Part shown: piece after piece, positions 1 to 9,951 of the stretch
Position numbering within the stretch: position 1 is the stretch's first letter
How the letters are laid out: every line of letters starts with the position of its first letter
Origin: Ochromonas danica
Taxonomy: Eukaryota; Sar; Chrysophyceae; Chromulinales; Chromulinaceae
NCBI GenBank assembly: GCA_015146655.1
Contig: VKHL01000006.1
Coordinates: forward strand, 124,001 to 188,000
Direction: 5' to 3'
DNA length: 64,000 nucleotides
Made by a program: the position numbers and the translations under genes
Notes under the pieces: model-generated
What the model was told of the DNA's origin: nothing
What the model saw: the letters and a program-made list of their open reading frames with translations, nothing else
The model's database searches: none

Positions 1-2591
1 GTAGTTCTTCACTTGACAGACAATCGCTGTCATGTCTTCCTCTTTCACAGTTTTGGAGGATGTAAAAGGACAACTTTCTTCACCGCTTTCCTCCTCGAAG
101 GCACTTGGAAGCATCAAGGCCATGTCGCCATCGCATCGTACCATCGGAATCACGATGTCTATGGCGGCTTCGTGTTGACGGCATAGAAAGGCGACACGGC
201 GATGGAGAGCATTCAACAAGAGTGCTTGCGAGATGGGGCGGTCGGTTTTAATAAATTGCGTGAAGCCCATGAAATAGTTGTTCAAAAGAGGATATTTCTG
301 TCTCAGCTGGTCAGGGTTATGAATCTCGCCTAGAAGCTTTGCGAAGTAATCCACAGCGGAGATCGGCAAAGCTGCGAACCTAAATAATAATCTAAAACTA
401 ATCGACTTATCTCGTTGTTGCTGCTCTTCACGGTGTTGTTGATCTTCATGATATTGTTGTTGAGGTTGAAAGTGCTGCTTTACCACCAAGTCGAAGCATT
501 GACTTAAAACAACGGCTGCGGCAAACTCTCCAACATCGCCTTGAGGATAAAGAACCCCCAACTCTGCTGCTTTTCTCTTAAGGACTAAGGAATCGAGATA
601 GTCTCGTAGTGGTAGCCCGGAGGAAATCATCTGAGAGCAGGCAGCAACGCCTAAAACGGGTTCCGCCACATATGCTATATCCAACATAGATCTGTCCTCT
701 TCGTTAGCAGATATATCTACTCCACTGGTAGATACCGCGACTCCTTCCGTATTATCTTGTTGCAGCAATGTTGCCATGTGCGACTCAACAAGTGTTTCTC
801 TAGCACTCGAATGTAACGCGGGTAGTAACGTGAAACGCACTGCCATACAGATCTGCTTATTTCGCAATTGTATATTACCATTGTGACCTGCTGGAAACAA
901 CTTCTTCTTCGCCAGTTGCATAACATTTGGCCATAGATCAACACGGAGGTTTACATCTTTTCTGTAGCTGTAAAGCATAGAAGCGAACATCGCTCTGCTC
1001 AAGTGAGCCAGAAAAAATACATTTACCCTCAGAACAATCTCGTTCGTAGATTCCTCCGCTTTCTTCGTTTTACTCCGAATCTGGCTTTCTGTCACTGTCA
1101 TTTCTTGTGGTGGAGGAGGAGAAACTTGCAACCACATGTTCTCGTTGTTAAAGTTGGTGGGCAAAGTCAAGAGACCGATAGAAGGAATCCAATGGAAACA
1201 AGGCAAGAGTCGAGAGGAGGGTCCTTCAGTCCTTCGACGAGATGTATCATTTACCAGATGAGGATGAAAGTTCGATATGCGGCTTGACGTGTCCATGAAG
1301 ATCGCGAAAGGTTTAAATTGTACGTCGAAATAGCTTCTCACACACTTAAACATCGTGCGCTCCTCTGCTTTCCCTTTACTGCGTTTTGACTCATTAGCTT
1401 GTACATCAATATTGTGTTTGATGTTTAGCATCTCTCTTGCTTCATCGAAAACGAATAAGATTATGTCTAGCTCTAGGGGCAGTAAATACTGCCGTCGAAA
1501 TTTGAAATTCGACTTCGTTGTATCAGGTTTCTTCAATTGCCAATCACAAAGCGTTTTCAAAGTCTCTCCAATTGAGGGCCAAAACGAACTTGTTGATTGT
1601 TTCGTAGAAGTGTCTTGGAAGACTTTCTGATAAAATTCTCTGTTGTTGTTGAATTCCCTCTCGTAAAACATCTCTGCTATTTTACCTATCACGAGGTCGA
1701 AAAAGCAATCATAAACGGCATCCGGGTTGTTGAACTTGTCTGCTAAATCCCCAAATTGTAGTAGCATATTCGCTGCCTCGTTACGAGGAGGAATACCAGA
1801 TTGGCCGTCCCTTCGCAAACAGAAGTAGATCGTTGGTATGTCATCTTTTAATTCGAAGATAGTTCTTGTCTTGCCATAGCCACTAGATTGACAAATCGTT
1901 GTATACCTCTTGTAACAATGCGTTGAAGCACCATCCCACCGCCTCATAAAAGACTGTAGAGCAGTTCGAGTACCATAAGCTTCTTTGTACGGAGTGCTCA
2001 GCAGATCCATGGTCAAAGCATCAGTAGCAAAAGAAGAAGAAGAGGAAGCGGAAGAAGGAAGGTGGTACACCTCAACTTCATAGAAACCAAGGTGTTCAAA
2101 TTTTCCAACGCTGTACACAGGTTCATTCTCTCGGCGAAAGAAGGCATAAATTGGTTTCATTGTCGACACGATTTTCATGGCACAGAGCACGCCGAAGTCT
2201 TGTTGATCCCTCGCTATTTTTCGAGCTACGTAAAATTTATCATAGACCAAACTGTTTTTGCACTTGTGATCAATTCTAGTTCCCTCGAATCTTCCAGATC
2301 TTTTGACGAAACAAGGCGCACGTCAGTCAACACACTCTCCAAATCATCGCCTTCCTTCAACACAGGAACAAAGAGATCCGCGGCTGGTGATGAATCGGAA
2401 GAAGAAGAAGGAGAAGGACGATCAGGGACTTTCAAGGAAGGAAAGAGGTCTGGCACTTCGTTTTCATTCAAACACAAAACTCCATATTCTCCTTTCCAAC
2501 ACACCACCTTCCAAGATTTATTGTGGGAGGTTGATTGTTGGATATTATCAAACAAGGAGATTGGTTGATGACTGATTCTCTCTGCCATCAT
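1..2591 (-). CDS. P-loop NTPase with nuclease-like C-terminus, Crinkler/RHS-type (partial, runs off left edge)
   Basis: One reading frame stays open on the minus strand from 2322 to base 1 (774 codons). It carries a Walker A motif, CQSSGYGKTR, at about 1893-1864 and a Walker B motif, ILFVFDEA, at about 1461-1438. A conserved-looking MDTSSRISNF stretch follows at about 1294-1265. Near the left edge come AIDIVIPMV (about 165-139) and AIVCQVKNY (27-1). The D...QxK pattern after an NTPase is what PD-(D/E)xK (REase-fold) domains show in Crinkler/RHS-type (CR) proteins, a family of host-directed effectors and related cellular proteins. A segment of about 90 codons starting with ATG at 2591 lies upstream in another frame (WKVVCWKGEYGVL; DLFVPVLKEGDDLE) and could be the N-terminal header; how it joins is unresolved, possibly by a short intron. 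Without it the first ATG in the long frame is near 2178. The C-terminus lies outside the window. Family assignment is by motif only. Confidence 0.7.
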
Positions 2592-3213
2592 GTGTTTAAG
2601 TGTGTTAGAAGGACGGGACTAATAAATTCAGAAATATCGAAGATAGAAGGCAAATGAGGTAGTAGTGTTCCAAAAGAATAGAAGAATATAGAACAACTAA
2701 TTAGTTCTCAGAACAACGTTCATCCAAAGCAAATCAGTCAATAAGGAATGGCTAATGACTAGATGAGATGAGAGTGAGTGAATCAGTGAGAGAGTGCAGT
2801 GAGAGGTCAGAGGTGTGCGCAGCAGGGGACACAGTCTGACGGTGGTCACTCTTGGATAGGATAGGATGCGAGTTTAACCCAACGTTTTGCGAGTTCCGCT
2901 GGTTGTCAGATTTGAAACTCCCACTTTTGGATGAGGCTTTGTTGGTACTCAGTACCGTACAAATATGGAACAACATCATGACATATCTACTAACTTCAGT
3001 GGTTGCAATCTTATACTACTACTAGCTGCATTGATGATCATCTGATTGCCAGTACTCAACAAGTTAATAATAATAATAATACAACAAATAATCCTGGGAG
3101 CTCGTTCCCTTAACAATGCCTGCTTTACAATAATGCCTGCTTTCAAAGAAGAAAAGTAGACAAATGTAATCAAGAACGAACCCAATTGGATTATTTAGTT
3201 CTTATTGTCAGAT
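2592..3213. other. Intergenic region, divergent promoters
   Basis: This stretch separates the minus-strand NTPase gene from the plus-strand small gene at 3214. It has short tandem GA/GTGA-rich tracts near 2760-2810 and an ATT/AAT run near 3064-3085. I see no supported gene; the short open frames have no recognisable composition or motif. Confidence 0.5.
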
Positions 3214-3540
3214 ATGGCGTCGTTAGAAAAGAGTGAGAGACCCCGCACTTCTCTACCCAGTACAATATCTCAGACGACAAACAATGATCGCGAGTTTATG
3301 ATAGCCATGGTCATGTTGCTTCAAAGATCTGCCACGGATTTTGCTTGTGCATGCAGAGAGAGACGTCTCTCTGAGCACTCTCTGTCAATCAATATCGCAA
3401 CACTTCACTTCCTGTTAGATACTGGAAGGAGAAGGTAAACTAACCCTCGTTGACTAGATTAGACTGTAACAAAGAGGGCATTCTTCGATTAAAATCCTTT
3501 TTATAGATACAGCATCCAGACATACCAAGGTACGCACTAG
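3214..3540 (+). CDS. Small spliced gene, unknown function (84 aa)
   Basis: The proposed model has exon 1 at 3214-3434 and exon 2 at 3507-3540, joined by a 72-bp intron with a GTAAAC donor and a TTATAG acceptor. The joined frame gives 84 residues, starting MASLEKSERPRTS and ending IQTYQGTH before a TAG. The middle is predicted helical (MIAMVMLLQRSATDFA, then LSINIATLHFLLDT), so it may be a small subunit of a complex. An in-frame ATG nine bases upstream (3205) is an alternative start. I do not recognise the family. The intron signals are good and the frame closes soon after, but a chance open frame is not excluded. Confidence 0.35.
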
Positions 3541-4565
3541 TTCATCCATCCATCTAATCGCTTGCAATGCTTGACCCAGCGATGAGATTTATTATTGAAT
3601 TATAACAGGAATCGTCTCCAAATGATCTGATAGATCTTTTTCAGAGCAGTTGACCACTCCACCATCTCATTCAATAAATCAGGTAAGGTTCCAACTTAGA
3701 TTTTAGATTCCCCACTAGATGACAGCAATCTTCACTCAGCCCACCAAGTCGCTTTCTTGTATTGTCTTCTTCTCAATGCATGAGATAAATTAACTTTGGC
3801 CAACTGAGACCAAAAGATTCTCTGCATTGAAGGGCCTCTGTGTGCTACTAACTTTCAGATCCCCCACACAAGATAGGATATCAAAGAAGACATCCCTTGC
3901 AAAGACTCACCTCCCAAAATGATGGTGAACACAATCATATCTGATTCCCAATTAGGGAGGATAATCTATGTTTACTTCATCCAGAGTGATAGAGAGCGGT
4001 CCACTTCATAAAGATATCTGGTAAACTAGGCATACTTTGTGATGAAGAAGTCGGTTACCATCACATCGCTTTCATGAAAAGTTACGATATCATGAAGAGA
4101 GATCTTGATAAGAGAAGAATTCTATTAACCCTGACAAGACTACATCACTATTCCAGTCACTCATCCACACTGTCACTCCCTGTAGGTTATGATAATGACT
4201 CAAAAAGATGGAGAGAAACAGAAATACTTGATAGTATCCGATAGTGGCGAGACAAAGCGGAAAGCGGGACCAGACCTAGATCTCCAGACTCCAGATCTGA
4301 CCGCAACAGCAAAAATATACAAACCCTCACTTAAAACTAACATTTTTGAACTTTGGATTGTTGATTGTATTTTCGATGTTAAAATAATGAGACAATTTTG
4401 TTACTTACAAAACATTTTCTCTTCACGTGGTTACATTAGTATTCTGCAAATGTCATCTCCTTATTCACTGCATTGGTAAAAGCCGTTGTTGCTATAGCTA
4501 CAATGGGAGAAGACAGCGCAGCATAACACAACATTATAGAGCTGATCAAATAAACTGCTAGGGGT
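3541..4565. other. Intergenic region
   Basis: About 1 kb between the small gene and the 3' end of the topoisomerase gene. It contains GT-AG-like signals (for example near 3690 and 4185) and a 96-codon open frame at 4189-4479, but no motif or composition that supports a protein. Nothing else is seen. Confidence 0.4.
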
Positions 4566-7500
4566 TTAGAAGTCTTCAAAGGACATGAGGACGGAGGACT
4601 TGTCTTTCCTTTTCCCGCCCCTCCCTCTTCCTCTTCCTCCTCGTCTCCCTTTGCCCATCTTCGTCGCCATGGCTCGTCTCCTAGCACGCTCTTTCCTTAA
4701 GACCACCAGGTTAATCGACCTCCCAATCACCACTTCAGTCAGTCTGGATAGTAAAGGATGGCAGCGTGGACAGCCTTGACACTTTGTCTCTCCCCCGGGC
4801 AGAGGGCTCTTGTCCTTATGGAACTCTATCTCCAACAACTTGCTTTGCTGACATTGTCCACACCGTGGCTGTCTCGCCAACACCGTGATGGAGTGAATCT
4901 CAGCGTGGAAACGAAGCAATGTGTTGCACTCATTACATGCGAGCTTCCAGTTGGGTTTGGAGTTGACATCCAAGATCATGAGGCCATCACACTGGTAGGC
5001 GCCTATCTCATCAGGAATAATAGGAGCAGGTACAGGTACAGGAACAGGGGCGTGGCTACCACGTCCACCTCTACCGCCCCTGCCACCTCTACTGTGGTCA
5101 CCTCCTCTACCCCCTCTACCTCTACCTCTGCCTCTACCAGCATCAATGCTGCCCTTCACCTCCAAGGAAGTAGGAGCAGGAGTGGGTACAGCAGCAGCGG
5201 GAGGACACAGAAAAGAGCAAGGACCTACCCCTAACATGGCTGCAGATTGCTTGCAGGAAGGATGCATGCAGGCATTACAGCCCATATGACCTCTCCCCCA
5301 CCCCTCCTCCTCGCTCTCGCTCTCGCTCTCATCATCACCATCCCCATCTTCATCATCATCTAGAATACAGACACACAAGCATGGTTTAGGAACACTACTA
5401 TCATAGTCAGCCCAAAACTGCTCACCTTCCTCCTCCTCACTGTCACCTTCTTCTCTATTCTGTACTTTCTCTTCCCCTTCTCCACTAGTAGCACCTTCTT
5501 CCTTCTCCTCTTCTTCCTTGAACTGTGGAGGGAAGTTGTAGCAGTAGGGGCAGAGAGGGAAAGACTTGCCCTGTGCCTTCTCGCTATTCCCTAAAGAGTA
5601 GAGGACGAGCTCGAAGCCATCGAGAGGACACTTGGTCTCCTTGTAGAGCTTAATTGTCCCGTTCTGAGGCAAGGAATACGTTTGCTCACAGGTAGCACAA
5701 TAGAGTCGTTGAGGTTTGAGAGGAATGTAGCGCATATAACGCATACATTTCCCACATTTTGACAGATTTTTACCACTTTGCGCCAAGGGATCAAACGTGG
5801 CCTCGAAGAGACTGTCCATCTTACCAATATTATGAGTGAAGTAGTCAAACTTCTCATGGAAGGCAGCCAGGGATTGCTTGACAACCTCTTCTTTAGAAGC
5901 CAATCCCTTGGCAATATAGCTGCAATACTTCTCAATGGCACTTCGCACATCTGGTAAGACGAGGTCGGGATCAATGTGAAGATATCCATGAACCAGAACG
6001 ATGCCCAACTCTGTGGGAATGAGAGTTCTACCTGTTCCTAAGGTGACATAGTTGCGAGTGAGGATGTTCTGGATATGTGTGGGAATACTAGCATCCGTGC
6101 CAATGCCATGCTTTTCCATGCGATCGATGAGATCAGATTCAGTGAGGAAGCCTGGGGGACGAGTCTGTCCAGTCTCCACTGTGCAGGAGACAATGGGATA
6201 GTAGGCACCCTTAGAGAAGGACGGGATGTTCTCTAAGTAGAGGATAGGGTTGTCCTCCTCTCCCTCTCCTTTTCCTTCTCCCTCTCCTACTCTCTCTTCT
6301 CCCTCCTCTCCATCTCCTTCTTCATAGTCCTCTCCTTCACCACTGGTATCATGCCGTGATCTCCCCAAGATAGCCATGAAACCCGGGTCTGTCTCTTTCC
6401 TTCCACTCACAGTGAAGGTCTCACCGCTCTGCGCGCCTCGAAAAGTCGCTCTGGTCACCTCATAGCGCACATCCGCTGAAACTGTGGCCAGGAAGTGTCT
6501 GCAGACCAGATCATAGATACTTGCCATGTCCCCTGAGAGATCATGTGCTACGCCTACAGGAGTGATGGGGGGATGGTCGCCTGCATCATGTCCTGCACGA
6601 GCCTTCTTCACCCCTCCCTCTACCAAGAGATAGTCCTGGATGTATTGACGATAGTAGGGATGGTTAGAAAGAAGCCGAACAGTGTCCATCACTTGGAAAG
6701 TGGAGGGATAGGCAGTTGACTCCGTACGAGGATAAGAAAGGTAACCAGAGAGATAGAGTGTCTCGGCAGCACGCATAGCAGCTTGTGGGCCAATGCCCAG
6801 CTGTTTAGAGGCCAACTTGAGTAGCTGGACGGTATTGAGTGGCTGGGGGCGAAGGCGACGACTATCCTTCTTACGCACTTCAACACATTGTAACCTCTCA
6901 TCTCCTCGTACCATATAGGCAAATAGATCCACGACAGACTGATCGAAGAGTTTACCTCGTTGCCATTGTAGATAGACCATTGAGGTAGAGGTGGAGGTGG
7001 TAGCAGACGAGGAAGAGGGCTGGTTAGCATCAATCTTCACTTGGAGAGACCAATATGGCTCTGGTTGGAAAGACTGAATCATGTCATATCTCTCCACACA
7101 GAAGCCCAGGGTGGGTGTCTGGCAGGGCCCATAGGAGATGATGGCGCTGTCCAGATTGCCATACTTGCCCTGAAAGTACCGCGTCTGGAATCGACTGAAG
7201 GCAACACCTACTTTAAGGTCAAGCTCTTGTCTAGCATCGACTGACTTGGCTTCATTCTCATTCGGAAGGAGGAGAGTGTTCATGGCGTGGTCAATGTCTT
7301 TCTTCGTCACGGCCGAAAAACGTGCTCGTAGGATCTGTGGGGAAGGTTTCTTCATAACATCTTGTACTGTACGAATGACTTCAAAACAGATATTTTCTCC
7401 TTCTCGATCACAATCCATCCAAAGAATGAGAGTGTCACAGCCTTTAGCTTCTCGTTGGAGATGATGTAGAATACCCTTGTGCTCGCAGTTATGCACTGTG

Positions 7501-7763
7501 GGGGCATCAAACAATTCTTGAGGTTCGACTTGGTCCCAGTTCTGGTATTTACCAGCAAATTCCAAGGAGTAGAGATGGCCGGTGACAGAGGTCACTCGCA
7601 CTTGCGCTGGCTGTCCACGGAAAGTGAGCGGGAACTCATAGAGTGGTGGGGATCGATTACGAGAAGTGACATGAGGACCACCTAGCGCATGAGCAATAGA
7701 GGTGCATATAGATGGCTTTTCAGCCACCATTAAGATCAACTTCATCTTCTGATACCTTACCAC
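4566..7763 (-). CDS. TOP3B: DNA/RNA topoisomerase III beta
   Basis: A single-exon type IA topoisomerase of 1065 aa; animal TOP3B is about 860. It cuts one strand of DNA or RNA through a 5'-phosphotyrosine and passes another strand through. The TOPRIM domain is at the N-terminus (MVAEKPSICTSIA, then WMDCDREGEN with the acidic metal ligands). The catalytic tyrosine lies in SYPRTEST at about residue 343. The motif RFQTRYFQGKYG plus ISYGPCQTPTLGFCVERYD match the beta rather than the alpha branch. The C-terminal half has several CxxC zinc-binding pairs (CGKC, CATC, CQGC). It also carries an RGG box near residues 860-890 and a second basic Gly/Arg tail, the feature used for RNA binding in TOP3B. 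Acidic Glu/Asp inserts near 455-500 and 715-790 account for much of the extra length. Translation may start at the second ATG (7745, MKLILMVAEK), which aligns better with the family. Confidence 0.95.
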   Translation of the reverse strand: MVRYQKMKLILMVAEKPSICTSIAHALGGPHVTSRNRSPPLYEFPLTFRGQPAQVRVTSVTGHLYSLEFAGKYQNWDQVEPQELFDAPTVHNCEHKGILHHLQREAKGCDTLILWMDCDREGENICFEVIRTVQDVMKKPSPQILRARFSAVTKKDIDHAMNTLLLPNENEAKSVDARQELDLKVGVAFSRFQTRYFQGKYGNLDSAIISYGPCQTPTLGFCVERYDMIQSFQPEPYWSLQVKIDANQPSSSSATTSTSTSMVYLQWQRGKLFDQSVVDLFAYMVRGDERLQCVEVRKKDSRRLRPQPLNTVQLLKLASKQLGIGPQAAMRAAETLYLSGYLSYPRTESTAYPSTFQVMDTVRLLSNHPYYRQYIQDYLLVEGGVKKARAGHDAGDHPPITPVGVAHDLSGDMASIYDLVCRHFLATVSADVRYEVTRATFRGAQSGETFTVSGRKETDPGFMAILGRSRHDTSGEGEDYEEGDGEEGEERVGEGEGKGEGEEDNPILYLENIPSFSKGAYYPIVSCTVETGQTRPPGFLTESDLIDRMEKHGIGTDASIPTHIQNILTRNYVTLGTGRTLIPTELGIVLVHGYLHIDPDLVLPDVRSAIEKYCSYIAKGLASKEEVVKQSLAAFHEKFDYFTHNIGKMDSLFEATFDPLAQSGKNLSKCGKCMRYMRYIPLKPQRLYCATCEQTYSLPQNGTIKLYKETKCPLDGFELVLYSLGNSEKAQGKSFPLCPYCYNFPPQFKEEEEKEEGATSGEGEEKVQNREEGDSEEEEGEQFWADYDSSVPKPCLCVCILDDDEDGDGDDESESESEEEGWGRGHMGCNACMHPSCKQSAAMLGVGPCSFLCPPAAAVPTPAPTSLEVKGSIDAGRGRGRGRGGRGGDHSRGGRGGRGGRGSHAPVPVPVPAPIIPDEIGAYQCDGLMILDVNSKPNWKLACNECNTLLRFHAEIHSITVLARQPRCGQCQQSKLLEIEFHKDKSPLPGGETKCQGCPRCHPLLSRLTEVVIGRSINLVVLRKERARRRAMATKMGKGRRGGRGRGRGGKRKDKSSVLMSFEDF

Positions 7764-7769
7764 TCAATT

Positions 7770-8306
7770 ATGATCGATTCCCGTCAGCAGGAGCGCAGCA
7801 TAAGCTATTATTGTGTTGCGTGTGATCGTTGCATCGGATATCATTTGACCATTTCCAATTGCAATGTAGTCTGGATGATTTATACTAGTATGATGATTTG
7901 TTCTGAGCAATGGGAACTATTGGATCTCCTGATGGATAAAGGAGAACATTTCACCATGGAGATAGAGGAAGTTCTCGCAGTAGTGCATTGGATCCTCTCA
8001 CATGAAGCTCAAGTTACTTGCGGGCAGTCTGGAGATCCTGGATTCCATGGAAGACAGACAACACCAGCACCAGTCCCTGTCCCATCATTGAAGCTATCCA
8101 CCACCAAGAAAGCAATCGCCATTATGGGAAGGTACAGAGCAGATCCCAGGGACTGTTCCTGCCTCTTCTTCATAGATAATTGGGCATTGGATTCCTTATT
8201 TCTAACCGGTTTGCAGCCTATGCAGAGGTCCTCAAACCATTCACAAGGATTAACAGCAGGACCATTATTAGGGCAGGATGAGATACACTTGGACCTAAAA
8301 ACGTGA
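7770..8306 (+). CDS. Unsupported-family ORF, 178 aa
   Basis: An uninterrupted frame of 178 codons starts only 6 bp from the topoisomerase start, so the two would share a promoter. It has scattered cysteines, a Pro-rich patch (TPAPVPVPS) and no domain, signal peptide or repeat that I recognise. The length is above chance for one frame, but there is no other support; it may overlap the promoter and 5' UTR of the topoisomerase gene. From 8307 to 8439 nothing is seen apart from the A/T-rich 3' flank of the lipase gene. Confidence 0.25.
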   Translation: MIDSRQQERSISYYCVACDRCIGYHLTISNCNVVWMIYTSMMICSEQWELLDLLMDKGEHFTMEIEEVLAVVHWILSHEAQVTCGQSGDPGFHGRQTTPAPVPVPSLKLSTTKKAIAIMGRYRADPRDCSCLFFIDNWALDSLFLTGLQPMQRSSNHSQGLTAGPLLGQDEIHLDLKT

Positions 8307-8439
8307 GGTGCACTTCAAGTGATGGATCAAATTAAACACACTATTCAAACTAATTATGTCAGGTAAATTTGTCGTCTAATTTACTAAGCAATAAAATCAA
8401 AATAATTCATTCTTCAATACCATTTTATCCCAAGTCATT

Positions 8440-9951
8440 TTAAAACTTGGACAATACGGGCAAGTAACCCACTTGCTCATCACCCTCCCCTTCACTCAAA
8501 CTGTGATCACTCACAGACATATGGCCCAGCCATGGATGGATGGAAGTCTTCTTGCTGGAAGGACTCAAACATCTGGACAGCATCTCTGGATAGTTCCCAG
8601 CACTCACACCAAGATAGAGTTGCTGACCTTTCTTGTCCACATAGAGAACAACTGTCTGTGCTAGAACATGGTAATATTGACAAAAGGAAGATGACTCCGA
8701 AAGCTTCGTAAGACCTGGCGTCAGCTTCTTGATCAGCGGATCAACAACTTTCTGTATCAGACTGCCACCAGTATGCTTCGACAAGATATTCTCAACACCC
8801 GCACGAGCCTTGTATTCGATCGTCGGACCGAAGTACTCCGTTGCTACAACCCGAGGAGAGAAGGGAACTGGATCATACAGATTCGCAAAATTATGAGACG
8901 CTGACTCGAATCGTTCAAACACCTCCAACGTCTCTGCATCCAGGCCGCTGTGCCAGTCGGATCCATCCGGATAGAACTTGTAAAACACATTCTGACCTGC
9001 AAATGTCCATAACTGGATATTCTCACGAGGAATGTCCACAAAAGCATTACTATGCTCATCCTTCATCTTCAACAAAATCAACATCAGCAACGTCTGAGCC
9101 AAACCGCCACCCAGGGAATGACCTGTCAACAAAAGAGAGAGGTCCTTGCCTCCGCCGTGAGCTGTCACAATCTTACCAATCTGCTCCGCGATACTCTCCC
9201 ATTCATTCTCAATCATCGTCAATGTGCCCGAAGAAATACCGAAGTTGCTTAACAGACGCTTGGGATAGATGCCTGCATCCACCAAGAAGTCGTACACTTC
9301 AGAAGACCCACGGAAAGCCAAGACGATGCGTTTCGATGCTTCGTTGTACCACACCGCCCATCGAGTGAAGGAGATCTGTTCCTTGATATCATGGTGGGCA
9401 TAGTACAAATCCTCCTCTGTGTGGCCTTCCACATACAGCTGCAGATCATACGCTCTCTTGCTGTAGAATGCACATAATTTGGCCTTGCTTAGAGCATCCT
9501 CGTCTAAAGTAAACGAAGACAAGTTCCCACAGAGTTGACCAAAGTCCAGATTAGAGGCACGGTAGTCTCGGACGCCCACTAGACGGACAGCCTTTTCATC
9601 TGACTTTGGAGAGCAAATGGAATAGGTCAACACGAGGTTATCATAGAAGAAGATGTGCTTGACGTTCTTCTTATCTGGATCAACCAAAGAGATAGTCTGA
9701 CCATTGAAAGTAATGGTGGTGGTCTCTTTGGGCAAACTTTTTGTCTGTCCACTGCCCACATCTATTTTACCGTTCTTTGGCTTGTACTCAACTGTCACTT
9801 TATCATCTCCTGAATTTTCAAAAGAGACTTCCTTGGAGTCAAATAGACCTTTCACAGCCGGCTTGCTTTCTTCAGCACTATCTTGGATCTTTCCAGCACT
9901 TCGAGTGGTAACTTTCTTCGCGGGTGATTCTTTATCCTTTTCCAACACCAT
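8440..9951 (-). CDS. Class 3 lipase-like alpha/beta hydrolase, copy A
   Basis: A 503-aa single-exon protein of the fungal lipase 3 (triacylglycerol lipase-like) family. The nucleophile elbow LTGHSLGGGLAQ is at about residue 279. The oxyanion-side strand IVLAFRGSSE precedes it, and a likely catalytic Asp sits in NLYDPVPFSPRVV. The catalytic His is probably in YYHVLAQ near the C-terminus. The first ~120 residues form a beta-rich region (KEVSFENSGDDKVTVEY; ITFNGQTISLVDP) not typical of the minimal lipase fold. No signal peptide is seen, so it is likely cytosolic. It is a tandem duplicate of the gene at 10757-12322, same strand, and the two end in the same GYLPVLSKF. The core is nearly identical between the copies while both ends have diverged. 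The substrate is unknown. Confidence 0.9.
   Translation of the reverse strand: MVLEKDKESPAKKVTTRSAGKIQDSAEESKPAVKGLFDSKEVSFENSGDDKVTVEYKPKNGKIDVGSGQTKSLPKETTTITFNGQTISLVDPDKKNVKHIFFYDNLVLTYSICSPKSDEKAVRLVGVRDYRASNLDFGQLCGNLSSFTLDEDALSKAKLCAFYSKRAYDLQLYVEGHTEEDLYYAHHDIKEQISFTRWAVWYNEASKRIVLAFRGSSEVYDFLVDAGIYPKRLLSNFGISSGTLTMIENEWESIAEQIGKIVTAHGGGKDLSLLLTGHSLGGGLAQTLLMLILLKMKDEHSNAFVDIPRENIQLWTFAGQNVFYKFYPDGSDWHSGLDAETLEVFERFESASHNFANLYDPVPFSPRVVATEYFGPTIEYKARAGVENILSKHTGGSLIQKVVDPLIKKLTPGLTKLSESSSFCQYYHVLAQTVVLYVDKKGQQLYLGVSAGNYPEMLSRCLSPSSKKTSIHPWLGHMSVSDHSLSEGEGDEQVGYLPVLSKF
8838..9570 (-). repeat. Near-identical core shared with lipase copy B
   Basis: This block matches about 11158-11890 at a constant offset of 2320 bases with only scattered substitutions and no indel. 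Outside it the two genes differ much more. The left boundary is sharp, just after the sequence for SPRVVAT. Confidence 0.8.

Noticed and set aside
8841-9368. Long plus-strand frame antisense to the lipase core, with a twin at 11161-11583
   Set aside because: It is the shadow of the near-identical coding core; its repeat in both copies follows from the duplication.
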